Shown here: piece after piece, positions 1-7,028 of the stretch
Numbering within the stretch: the first letter of the stretch is position 1
Layout: each line of letters starts with the position of its first letter
Origin: JBNKEI01 sp050288705
GTDB lineage: Bacteria > Myxococcota > Myxococcia > Myxococcales > UBA5297
Length of the DNA stretch: 15,561 bases
Direction: 5' to 3'
NCBI GenBank assembly: GCA_050288705.1
Contig: JBNKEI010000203.1
Coordinates: forward strand, 1 to 15,561
Notes under the pieces: model-generated
Seen by the model: the letters and a program-made list of their open reading frames with translations, nothing else
Database searches by the model: none
What the model was told of the DNA's origin: nothing
Position numbers and translations under genes: made by a program

Positions 1-2
1 GT

Positions 3-140
3 TTTGCGATTTCAGAATATGTTCCACTGCCTGCTAAATATGCTTCTACAACTCGTCGTCTAAGATCAGTTGAAATTGAAGTTCCCATTTCGAGGCTTAG
101 ATCAAAAATACTCGATCTTTGCAAGAGAAAAGCGCTATAA
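3..140 (+). CDS. possible 3' end of an upstream gene (partial)
   Basis: From base 3 one frame is open for 45 codons and stops at TAA 138-140. It reads as a basic, protein-like tail (for example AKYASTTRRLRSVEIEVPIS and then SRLRSKILDLCKRKAL). It overlaps the 5' part of the next gene if that gene starts at 70. Either this is the end of a gene lying upstream of the window, or it is the true N-terminal part of the next protein separated from it by a frameshift. No family is recognised. Confidence is low because only 45 codons are visible. Confidence 0.2.
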   Translation, partial: FAISEYVPLPAKYASTTRRLRSVEIEVPISRLRSKILDLCKRKAL

Positions 141-1458
141 AGATAAAGCGATTGCAGGAGCTCAATTAGCCGCAGAAATTCCTGATCTTAAAAAAAACTT
201 ATCAGGATTCAAGGATATCCTTAAAAAAGCCGGGGTAGCTGATGCTGGCTCGGTAGTCGATTCAGCAATGAGTGAGGCTACCAATCATGCCAATAATACA
301 GCGGTAAAGGGATTGAATAATAAACTCGCTACGGAGCTTTCAGCAGATGAACTAACTAAGCTCGATCAATTGGCAAGCAAAGTTGGAAGCGACGATTTAG
401 AAAAAATTCTTTCAAAAGTGGATAACAAGGAAACTTTGAAAGGACTAATGGGGCAACTTAACGAGTTGGATGCTAGCGCAGGAAAGCGACTACTAAAATC
501 TTTGGGCGAAATGGAGAATGGAGTTCTTGGTGAGGCATTAAAAAATCCGGATATTGCCAAATCCCTTGGAAAGCTAGCCGTCAATTTAGATGACGATGCG
601 GCGGAGTCGGCGGGTAAGCTATTCAAGGAAATGGATAAGGATGCTCTTAAAGCTTTTTTAAAGTTTTCTGACAATGCACCCGCAGGCATTCTCAAAGAAG
701 GGTTGAAGGCAATTGGTCCGGCTGTCGAGGCGGTTGGAAGCAAGGTTGCTAGCCAGGCAATAAAGTTACTTGATGGCATTCTCGGTAAAATGGGGGTTAC
801 CGTTACCAAGGAAGCCGCAGAAAAAGTATTTAAGACACTAGGAAAAATTATTCCAGCCGTAGGTGCTGTACCTTGTGCGATTGATGCAGCGAAATATACA
901 AAGGAAGCGATCGATCTCAACGGCAAGAACAAAGATTTGGCGATGTTTGCTACTGTTGGCGCCTCACTAAACACCGTTGATGGGGTCCTAGGTATAGCAT
1001 TAGACGCCACAGGAATTGGAGTTGTTGCTGATATAGGCGTGGGCATTGGTTTTGGAATCGCCGAGCTCGCCTTGGACCTCGCATTTGATTCCGAAAAAGA
1101 AAAATTAGCAGAAAATCCTGATACCTATAAAGCACCGGATTGGATGAAAGCAGTGAATTTGGGGTTTGCAGCTACTTCCGGTCCGGCCGGGCTTGGTATG
1201 CTTCTGGCTAATTATGGTGTAGATGGAACTGCTGATCTAGTCAAATGGGGAATCGACAGCGGCGTCAAAGGAGCTGAAGGACTAGTAACGTCTTTAAAAG
1301 ATGCTGGAGAAGAAGGCATTAAGGCGCTTAAAGAACTTGCAGGTAAAGGGATCAATGTTGCAAAAGATGTATTAAAATCCATTGGCGAAACCGTTGATGG
1401 AATTGTAGATACCGGAAAAAATCTGGTAAACAAGGGGCTCGACATCTTTGGTCTGTAA
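70..1458 (+). CDS. helical Gly/Ala-rich protein with central hydrophobic segment, unknown function
   Basis: I do not recognise this 462-residue protein. Residues 1-260 are mostly amphipathic helices rich in K, L, A, D and E, with short loosely repeated units (DLEKILSKV, TLKGLMGQL, RLLKSLGEM). Residues about 288-340 are glycine-rich and hydrophobic (ATGIGVVADIGVGIGFGIAE) and could form a membrane-inserting helical hairpin. The C-terminal part returns to amphipathic helices and ends DIFGL. There is no signal peptide. This shape fits a secreted or injected membrane-active effector or a phage/contractile-system structural protein, but that is inference only. The TTG at 70 is the first possible start after an in-frame TAA at 61 and has no clear ribosome binding site. 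The first ATG is at 268, also without one. The 5' end is therefore uncertain, and a frameshift with the frame ending at 140 is possible. Confidence 0.7.
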   Translation: MKLKFPFRGLDQKYSIFAREKRYKDKAIAGAQLAAEIPDLKKNLSGFKDILKKAGVADAGSVVDSAMSEATNHANNTAVKGLNNKLATELSADELTKLDQLASKVGSDDLEKILSKVDNKETLKGLMGQLNELDASAGKRLLKSLGEMENGVLGEALKNPDIAKSLGKLAVNLDDDAAESAGKLFKEMDKDALKAFLKFSDNAPAGILKEGLKAIGPAVEAVGSKVASQAIKLLDGILGKMGVTVTKEAAEKVFKTLGKIIPAVGAVPCAIDAAKYTKEAIDLNGKNKDLAMFATVGASLNTVDGVLGIALDATGIGVVADIGVGIGFGIAELALDLAFDSEKEKLAENPDTYKAPDWMKAVNLGFAATSGPAGLGMLLANYGVDGTADLVKWGIDSGVKGAEGLVTSLKDAGEEGIKALKELAGKGINVAKDVLKSIGETVDGIVDTGKNLVNKGLDIFGL

Positions 1459-1529
1459 ATTAGTTGCATTATAGTGTAGAAGTTTTGACTTAATCTGACA
1501 TTTTGCCTGGAGTACAGAGGTATTCGAAA

Positions 1530-1568
1530 CGGCATCTTGAATAGCACTACTGCTTACTCAAGATGCCG
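1530..1568. terminator. hairpin between convergent genes, probable bidirectional terminator
   Basis: Two perfect 11-base arms, CGGCATCTTGA (1530-1540) and TCAAGATGCCG (1558-1568), enclose a 17-base loop that itself holds a small AGC/GCT stem. The hairpin lies between the stop of the + strand gene (1458) and the stop of clpX (1585), where a shared terminator is expected. There is no long T tract on either side, so it is not a textbook intrinsic terminator. Confidence 0.5.
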
Positions 1569-1584
1569 AAATTCTTAATCAACT

Positions 1585-2868
1585 CTAGGCCAGCTTCTTT
1601 TCTTTCTCGTAGGAAAGCAGGGGTTCTTCGCTTCGCAAAATAACCCCGTCCGTAATTTTACATTCCTTAATTCCTTCGCGATAAGGAATGTCATACATTA
1701 CATCCAACATTGCGTTTTCCATGATTGCCCGCAACCCACGTGCGCCGGCATTTCGTCGCATGGCTTCCCGAGCAATACTGCGCAAGGCGTCTTTGGAAAA
1801 AGAAAGCTTTACTTTTTCGATCTCAAACATTTTTTGATACTGCTTTACTAGTGCGTTTTTTGGCTCGGTCAAAATACGTACTAAATCTTCTTCTCCCAAA
1901 TCCATGAGGGTTGCAATGACCGGAAGTCGACCCACAAATTCCGGAATCATTCCAAAACGTACCAAATCTTGTGGCTCAATAAAGGTTAACAATTCCCCGA
2001 TCGAGCGCTCGTCTTTACGCTCAATCTTGGCTCCGAAACCGAGCCCCTTTTCTCCTACTCGCCGTCTAATACTCGCATCTATGCCGTGAAATGCGCCTCC
2101 ACAAATAAACAAGATGTTGCTGGTATCAACCTGCACATATTCTTGCTGGTTGTACTTTTTACCACCACGCGGAGTCACATTAGCCCTGGTTCCTTCAATA
2201 ATTTTTAACAGGGCTTGCTGAACACCCTCGCCACCAACGTCACGAGTTGGCGAAGGCGTATCGCCTTTGCGAGCGATTTTGTCTATTTCATCGATATAGA
2301 CAATGCCGCGACTGCACTTGTCTAAATCATAATCCGCATTGTGAAGCAGATTCTGAATGATATTTTCTACATCTTCACCCACATAGCCTGCTTCGGTAAG
2401 ACTAGTGGCATCGGCAATGGTAAAGGGAACGTTAAGAAAACGCGCTAACGATTGTGCTAGTAGTGTCTTCCCTGACCCTGTAGGCCCCAAAAGCAACACA
2501 TTAGATTTTGCTAACTCCACATCGTCACTAGAAGTCTTTCCCGATTGCCCTGGACGTGGAGGTTTAGATTTCTTTTGGTAAATTCGCTTGTAGTGGTTGT
2601 ACACAGCAACGGAAAGAACTTTCTTTGCCTTATCTTGTCCCACTACATAGTCGTCAAGAAATGCCTTAATTTCGTTCGGTGTTGGTAGATTGACCTGCGG
2701 TTTACTTTCTTCCCGCTCGCTCTCCTCTGCAATGATGTCATTGCATAGCTTGATACACTCGTCGCATATATAAACCGTTGGACCTGCGATGAGCTTTCGT
2801 ACTTCCCGCTGCCCTTTCCCGCAAAAGGAACAGGACAAATTTGGATGATGTTCTCCCTTCCGGCTCAC
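1585..2868 (-). CDS. clpX: ATP-dependent Clp protease ATP-binding subunit ClpX
   Basis: ClpX is the hexameric AAA+ unfoldase that selects proteins and feeds them to the ClpP peptidase in the cytoplasm. At 427 residues it has the usual length. Visible in order: an N-terminal zinc domain with four cysteines (C13, C16, C35, C38), Walker A GPTGSGKT (128-135), pore loop GYVG (161-164), Walker B VYIDEID (190-196), the LGF loop at about 276-278 that docks on ClpP, the sensor region GRLPVIATL, and a C-terminal AAA small domain (GARGLRAIMENAMLDVMYDI). The start is GTG with GGAGG about 7 bases upstream. Oddity: the loop that is RKH in E. coli ClpX reads KKY here (237-239, in GGKKYNQQEY). No clpP, tig or lon lies beside it; the gene upstream is a predicted DNA-binding protein. 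Identification is very secure. Confidence 0.98.
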   Translation of the reverse strand: MSRKGEHHPNLSCSFCGKGQREVRKLIAGPTVYICDECIKLCNDIIAEESEREESKPQVNLPTPNEIKAFLDDYVVGQDKAKKVLSVAVYNHYKRIYQKKSKPPRPGQSGKTSSDDVELAKSNVLLLGPTGSGKTLLAQSLARFLNVPFTIADATSLTEAGYVGEDVENIIQNLLHNADYDLDKCSRGIVYIDEIDKIARKGDTPSPTRDVGGEGVQQALLKIIEGTRANVTPRGGKKYNQQEYVQVDTSNILFICGGAFHGIDASIRRRVGEKGLGFGAKIERKDERSIGELLTFIEPQDLVRFGMIPEFVGRLPVIATLMDLGEEDLVRILTEPKNALVKQYQKMFEIEKVKLSFSKDALRSIAREAMRRNAGARGLRAIMENAMLDVMYDIPYREGIKECKITDGVILRSEEPLLSYEKEKKLA

Positions 2869-3033
2869 TCGCTGCCTCCGAAAATTTGGCGCCTACCTAC
2901 CCGCCCCCTCACACTGAATCGTTTTTTCATTTTTATCTGCCTAACCGCTGACTCGGCCTATTTTATCCCGATGTTTTCATCCCTATTCTTTTCGGAGCAC
3001 CTTTCTTGGTTCCTATTACGAATATATGGCTGA
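2869..3033 (-). promoter_or_regulatory. clpX leader region
   Basis: This 165-base gap precedes clpX. On the minus strand it has a good ribosome binding site (GGAGG near 2875-2880) before the GTG start and an AT-rich stretch containing GATAAAAT, a possible -10 element. No convincing -35 element or heat-shock-type promoter is seen. I see no gene in it. Confidence 0.25.
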
Positions 3034-3699
3034 TCACTCCTGGCTCGCCAGCTCCTCTATGTCATGTACCAAAGCTTCCGCCCGCTCAGCGATCGCCTTG
3101 GGAATCCTTTCACAAGACCTCAATTCCATAGCAACCTTTCTAGCAGAAATCACTAAACGTTTTAGAGTCTTATCAACGGCCAATGGTGTTTGTGGGGGTT
3201 GAGAAGGAGGAGGAAATCGTTGTGTTAATTCGCGAGCGAGAGTCGCTGGGGGTCTTTCGTCCGACCAAATAGAATCGCGTAGCTGATGATAGTTCTCTTC
3301 CGATAGCTGCCCACGTTCTTGAGCATCGGCCAGCACGCTAAAAACTTCGAAGGAAGGAACTGGATGATGCTGATTGGAAACAACTTCCCCGTCACCATCA
3401 AAGATGTGCCTTTCGTGCCGCGCCAAGAAAGAATATGAGTTAGTCAACTTTGCTACTGTTTGCCGCTTAAGCCGTAACTCCTTTGAGCAATACTCTTCAA
3501 AACTAGTAAATCCCCAGGATTCCCAGGCCCCTTGGTGTCGAACTCTAACTAGCGAGCCTCCTAATTCTACCCAATTGGATTTAAACTTTCGTGCAGTCAA
3601 CAATACTTGGTGACGAAAAGGCTCTCTCTGTTTTGAAGAACAAAGATCAGCTGCATTTCCTGCGACACTGTCTTCCACCTTCTGTGCACTCTCAGCCAA
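3034..3699 (-). CDS. predicted DNA-binding (helix-turn-helix-like) protein
   Basis: This is a 221-residue soluble protein. Residues about 25-95 are a helical block (HQVLLTARKFKSNWVELGGS, then WGFTSFEEYCSKELRLKRQT, then VAKLTNSYSFLARHE) that resembles the helix-turn-helix-bearing conserved hypothetical proteins of deltaproteobacteria and DUF3102-like proteins. That assignment rests on pattern, not a search. The rest is a proline-rich linker (PPPSQPPQTP, about 163-172) and a helical C-terminus (ISARKVAMELRSCERIPKAI). The start is TTG, the first possible start after an in-frame stop, with GAGG five bases upstream. It sits between the GYF/AgmX gene (83-base gap) and clpX (165-base gap), all leftward. 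Two perfect 11-base tandem repeats lie just upstream and might be its own operator. The exact role is unknown. Confidence 0.75.
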   Translation of the reverse strand: MAESAQKVEDSVAGNAADLCSSKQREPFRHQVLLTARKFKSNWVELGGSLVRVRHQGAWESWGFTSFEEYCSKELRLKRQTVAKLTNSYSFLARHERHIFDGDGEVVSNQHHPVPSFEVFSVLADAQERGQLSEENYHQLRDSIWSDERPPATLARELTQRFPPPSQPPQTPLAVDKTLKRLVISARKVAMELRSCERIPKAIAERAEALVHDIEELASQE

Positions 3700-3713
3700 A
3701 ACTTCCTCTCTTT

Positions 3714-3742
3714 AGACATAAGACATATAACAGACATATAAC
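3714..3742. repeat. 11-bp tandem direct repeats upstream of the predicted DNA-binding gene
   Basis: AGACATATAAC occurs twice in perfect tandem (3721-3731 and 3732-3742), preceded by a partial copy AGACATA (3714-3720). The 11-base period places the copies on one face of the helix. The block lies between the stop of the GYF/AgmX gene and the ribosome binding site of the downstream predicted DNA-binding gene. It could be an operator, but this is inference. Confidence 0.6.
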
Positions 3743-3782
3743 CTTCGGGCCCACCCCACTTACTAGGCCTTCCAACAAGCTA

Positions 3783-4688
3783 TTAGCGCGCCTTTATGCG
3801 AAATGCTAGTGATACGTTTGCTTGTTCTCCCTCATATGAAGGAAAGCGCCATTTTTGAAGCTCTGCTAGCATACATTGATAAAGATTGCCACTTTCGTTC
3901 TTGAATTCTGGATTATCGATCCACAGTTTGGTCACTCGCCCGTTATTTCCAATAGTGAACTCAATAGGAACTCGGGCATTCCAAGTGTTGGGGTGACGTC
4001 TAGCCTCCCGCGCAAGACAGAAATGCACGCGGGGTTTGTTCGCGCGAACTACCGCACTTATTGCTTTTTGATCCCATTGACGAACAACGGTAAGGTCGTT
4101 AGCCCTTTTTTGAGGAAACAATTCTGCCGGGGATTTTGCCGCGAAAGGATGGGTTTTGGGATTAGCAAATTTGGTACGTTTTTCCGGTTTGGCTATTTTG
4201 CTTTCCACGCTAGGGTAAACTATTTCTTCTTCCCGGGGCCTAGCTGAGGCCAGCTCGATGGTGGGTAATTCATCTATAATCACTGGTTCAGGAAGGTTAA
4301 TTTTGGACTCCCACGGACGATTGGTAGCCAACCACCAGGCCAGTTGTCCTGCGGAAAACAGAAAAATAATACCGAGCGTACTTATCACCGCCGTGCGCCA
4401 TACTCGTCTCTTTCGACTTTGCCGACCTTTTTGTCGTTTTTGCTCTTCGACACGAAGCTTGGCCTGGGCCTTTGCCAAATGCACCCTAAAGCTTTCAAGG
4501 TTTCCTAACGGCTCAAACTTGGGGGTGGGTTGAGAAAACGCCACGAGAGTGTTCTCACCCACCTCACCGGTGTTAAGAAGTTCAATAAGCTTAGCCAGTG
4601 AAACTGGCCCTAACAGCATCCCATCTTGCTTGAAAAGCCAGCGTGCATTGCTGCTTCTCAAGTCGATGCCGGTTGAATCAGACGGCAT
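3783..4688 (-). CDS. GYF-like domain / AgmX-PglI (TonB-C-like) inner-membrane protein
   Basis: The start chosen is ATG at 4688, because GGAGG sits five bases before it; an in-frame GTG at 4694 overlaps that ribosome binding site. Numbering from the ATG, residues about 15-60 form a GYF_2-like domain (WLFKQDGMLLGPVSLAKLIE), followed by a very basic helical linker. One membrane helix (about 100-122) follows, then a Pro/Glu/Lys-rich periplasmic stretch and a C-terminal domain (about 208-296) with two cysteines (HFCLAREARR and YQCMLAELQKWRFP) typical of AgmX/PglI C-terminal domains related to TonB-C. Such proteins in Myxococcus-type bacteria are linked to gliding or envelope functions. The layout suggests a cytoplasmic adaptor head and a periplasmic partner-binding end. 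Neighbours on the same strand are an exported beta-rich protein upstream and a predicted DNA-binding protein downstream. The exact partner is unknown. Confidence 0.85.
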   Translation of the reverse strand: MPSDSTGIDLRSSNARWLFKQDGMLLGPVSLAKLIELLNTGEVGENTLVAFSQPTPKFEPLGNLESFRVHLAKAQAKLRVEEQKRQKGRQSRKRRVWRTAVISTLGIIFLFSAGQLAWWLATNRPWESKINLPEPVIIDELPTIELASARPREEEIVYPSVESKIAKPEKRTKFANPKTHPFAAKSPAELFPQKRANDLTVVRQWDQKAISAVVRANKPRVHFCLAREARRHPNTWNARVPIEFTIGNNGRVTKLWIDNPEFKNESGNLYQCMLAELQKWRFPSYEGEQANVSLAFRIKAR

Positions 4689-4694
4689 CGCCAC

Positions 4695-4989
4695 CTCCGT
4701 TTTTCACTGCAGCCAGCTTGGGGCTGCATTCGCTATCATTTCTACCTATTGGCCACTAATGATGCAGAATGCAGCAAACGCGCCAGATAAGACCGCTTGA
4801 GGTACGAACACATGCCTATCTATGAAGCGTCAGTCAGTTATAATTTGAGTTAAGTTTATCGACTCTAGGCCTAGCGGCCTTACGCTCGATTCGGGCATTT
4901 CATGCTCGCCTCCCCTACTGCGCGCCTTACGTGTGCATACAACCTCTCACACAACCGGCACTTGGGTCAAATCCGCACCGAGCATGCCT
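4695..4989. other. intergenic stretch between exported protein and GYF/AgmX genes
   Basis: This 295-base gap separates two leftward genes. It contains the ribosome binding site of the GYF/AgmX gene, an AT-rich TATAAC element on the minus strand (4837-4842) without a good -35, and a small inverted repeat AGGCC-TAGC-GGCCT (4867-4880). I see no gene or RNA in it. A separate promoter for the downstream gene is plausible but not proven. Confidence 0.3.
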
Positions 4990-5568
4990 CTATTCGAAAA
5001 GATAAGAACGAGCTTGCATTCCAATAGTGGTTTCTAGCCCAAACCGACGGCCGTACCCGAAACCAAAACTTCCACCACCATCCAACCAAATTCCGAAAAT
5101 AGGAGAAAAGTCATACATCACTCCAAATGATCCTCGCGCTCCCAATGTTTTCACTGGTCGGAAACTAGCTTGCAGATCTAAAGAAGCAAACGTTTTTATT
5201 TCATCACGACCAAAATACTTACGATATCCCAAAAGCAGCGATTCACCATTAGATGACGACAAACGCACCAATCGCCCTCGAAGAACGATTTCGTCGCCTT
5301 CTTGATTGATTGCCACCGTAGCACCAATATCAAATAATCCCGAAACACCAATCAAAGTCTGTTCGCCCAAGCAGAATAAACAATCTGCCTTGATTGACCC
5401 CGAATATTCTGGGCCTACGCCTACAATAAGCCCCACGCTGCCGGCATGATCTAACGAATATTCGCGCTCCTGCGCCATGGCCTCCAGCGAACAACAACAG
5501 GTTAGCGATAAAACGAATTTTAGAATCCACCAGCCAGAATGTTTCGAAACAATAGTATTTTTACGCAC
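4990..5568 (-). CDS. exported beta-rich protein, probable outer-membrane barrel
   Basis: This is a 192-residue protein with a clear Sec signal peptide: basic start (MRKNTIVSKH), hydrophobic core (WWILKFVLSLTCCCSLEA) and an AMA-Q cleavage site near residue 33. The mature part alternates short hydrophobic strands with polar turns (GSVGLIVGVGPEY, TLIGVSGLFDIGATVAI, ESLLLGYRKYF, GIWLDGGGSFGFGYGRRFGL) and suits a small outer-membrane beta-barrel. No family is recognised. Translation starts at GTG, with AAGG about 10 bases upstream. The gene begins 18 bases after the stop of the 402-residue gene, so the two are probably cotranscribed. Three adjacent cysteines lie in the signal peptide, but the lipobox fit is poor. 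Confidence 0.75.
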   Translation of the reverse strand: MRKNTIVSKHSGWWILKFVLSLTCCCSLEAMAQEREYSLDHAGSVGLIVGVGPEYSGSIKADCLFCLGEQTLIGVSGLFDIGATVAINQEGDEIVLRGRLVRLSSSNGESLLLGYRKYFGRDEIKTFASLDLQASFRPVKTLGARGSFGVMYDFSPIFGIWLDGGGSFGFGYGRRFGLETTIGMQARSYLFE

Positions 5569-5586
5569 GATAATCGATTACCTTTT

Positions 5587-6795
5587 TTAAAATGCTGCCG
5601 CGGCAGTTAATAAGCCGCGCAAATGTTCAATCTCAAACTTTAGACCCGACGAATCCAATGCCGAGAAATCACGTTTTCTCGCTTTACGCAAATAGCTATC
5701 TAACGAAGGGTGGCGGCCATAAAGACTATTCGCTTGCGCAATAACCTGTTTAAGCCTATCCACGCTTAATTGAGATTCTTCCTGGCACAAAAACTCGGCG
5801 CTTTCCAAGAGAATTCCGCATTTACTCAGCACTTCTCGGTCACGCTCCATCAAGCACGCCCGTTTATTTATATGTGAAAGCCCATGAGCGTAGTAGGCAA
5901 ACTCTGCCACGGCTTTGGCCATTTTTTCCGGGTCTGCCTCTTTACCAGATCGATGTAGAAAACTGCGAAATTCCACTACCCGCCTTTTGTCAGCGGTTCT
6001 CAAAACCACGTAAGAAGACGAACAACCAAAGTTATCAAGGTCTCGAATCAATTCTGCAACCCGTTGAGAAAGCTCAGAGGCTCGCGAACTCGATATGTGG
6101 CCATGATGAACTGCCATCTCTCTAGCCAAATCGGTCACTGCGCGCCGGGCGACGATGGCTTCCTGTACATCCTCAACATAATCAGGAACCACTTGTTCCC
6201 GCGTTACTGGAGCAAACGCGAAGGCAGAAAGAAATACCATGTCTCCCACGATAGAACGGAATTTTCCGCGAATTTCTTGCAAGTCGGCCAGTAGATTCCA
6301 TCGGTCAGACACTACTTCTGGACTACGCATGCGCTCGCCCAGATTAGAAACCTCGCTCGCCAATACATTGGCAAGTACTTGAATGTGATGGGAGGCTTCC
6401 TCCTTGTGCCTTTCTAGCAAGGTTTCTTCCGTATCCCCGGCAGTTACTTCACTTAGCGCCTCTCCGATCAAGTCGGCAATACCACCAGCAGTACCTAGCG
6501 GAAAAAGCTCCCGAACGGTAGAAAGCAATCTATTCACATCTGCCACGGTGTCGCGAATAACCGGAGCAACTTCCTCCCACATTTCCGAGGCGGGAACCCC
6601 TGTCTGGGCCATATCTTCGTACTTTCCCAACTCGAGCTGCCCCATTTTTGCAATAGTCTGCGAAGCTTCTTCGTAGACACGCAAAAGGCGACCAGCAAAA
6701 GCATGATCGGGAATGGACTCTACGATTGCTCGTAATCGCCCCATGCTTTTTTCACCCCGAAACGCGCAAGTACCTGTGGAGCTAGACATGGTCAC
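5587..6795 (-). CDS. helical protein of unknown function, 402 residues
   Basis: I do not recognise the family. The protein is almost wholly alpha-helical, soluble and acidic, without a signal peptide or membrane helix apart from a modest hydrophobic patch (GDMVFLSAFAFAPV, about 204-217). The helical blocks include VYEEASQTIAKMGQLELGKY, LLERHKEEASHHIQVLANVL and AVAEFAYYAHGLSHINKRAC. The C-terminus is hydrophobic (LRGLLTAAAAF). The start could be GTG 6795 (AGG five bases before), ATG 6789 or ATG 6744; the protein from 6744 begins MGRLRAIVES. The next gene, an exported protein, starts 18 bases after its stop, which indicates an operon. The function may relate to the envelope genes that follow, but that is only a context argument. 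Confidence 0.7.
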   Translation of the reverse strand: MTMSSSTGTCAFRGEKSMGRLRAIVESIPDHAFAGRLLRVYEEASQTIAKMGQLELGKYEDMAQTGVPASEMWEEVAPVIRDTVADVNRLLSTVRELFPLGTAGGIADLIGEALSEVTAGDTEETLLERHKEEASHHIQVLANVLASEVSNLGERMRSPEVVSDRWNLLADLQEIRGKFRSIVGDMVFLSAFAFAPVTREQVVPDYVEDVQEAIVARRAVTDLAREMAVHHGHISSSRASELSQRVAELIRDLDNFGCSSSYVVLRTADKRRVVEFRSFLHRSGKEADPEKMAKAVAEFAYYAHGLSHINKRACLMERDREVLSKCGILLESAEFLCQEESQLSVDRLKQVIAQANSLYGRHPSLDSYLRKARKRDFSALDSSGLKFEIEHLRGLLTAAAAF

Positions 6796-6948
6796 GCAAA
6801 CCTATAATCCTACCATTAAGGTGAATGCTCATCAGACCCCATTGTCGGTTCTTTCAGAGAAGCTATCAAGCTGTTCGCCAGTGTCAAAACTCATTTTTAC
6901 CAGAATGCGCGAAAAGCTCCGTACTTTAGGGCGGAGATGGACAGCGCA

Positions 6949-7021
6949 AGCGCCGAAGGCGCTAGGGGAGCGATTCAGGCTTTTGCTTGAACTCAGTAGG
7001 AATCGCCGTCCTTTAGGCGGC
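6949..7021 (-). terminator. two small hairpins downstream of cbiB
   Basis: Downstream of the cbiB stop (7029) the minus strand carries a bulged stem (GCCGCC/GGACGGC, 7005-7021) and then a perfect 6-base stem AGCGCC-GAA-GGCGCT (6949-6963). Neither is followed by a T run, so terminator function is weakly supported. The rest of the 233-base gap (6796-7028) contains a TTGACA on the minus strand that may belong to a promoter for the 402-residue gene. No gene is seen there. Confidence 0.3.
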
Positions 7022-7028
7022 AAGGATG

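Noticed and set aside
366..1046. 226-codon open frame on the minus strand inside the 462-residue gene
   Set aside because: Low-complexity Ser/Pro/Ala translation, antisense to a frame with better helical protein character; a shadow.
3714..3742. CRISPR-like array from the 11-bp repeats
   Set aside because: The repeats are contiguous with no spacers and far too short.
4860..4985. tRNA-like GGGTCAAATCC string and small stems in the gap before the GYF/AgmX gene
   Set aside because: No cloverleaf could be formed around it.
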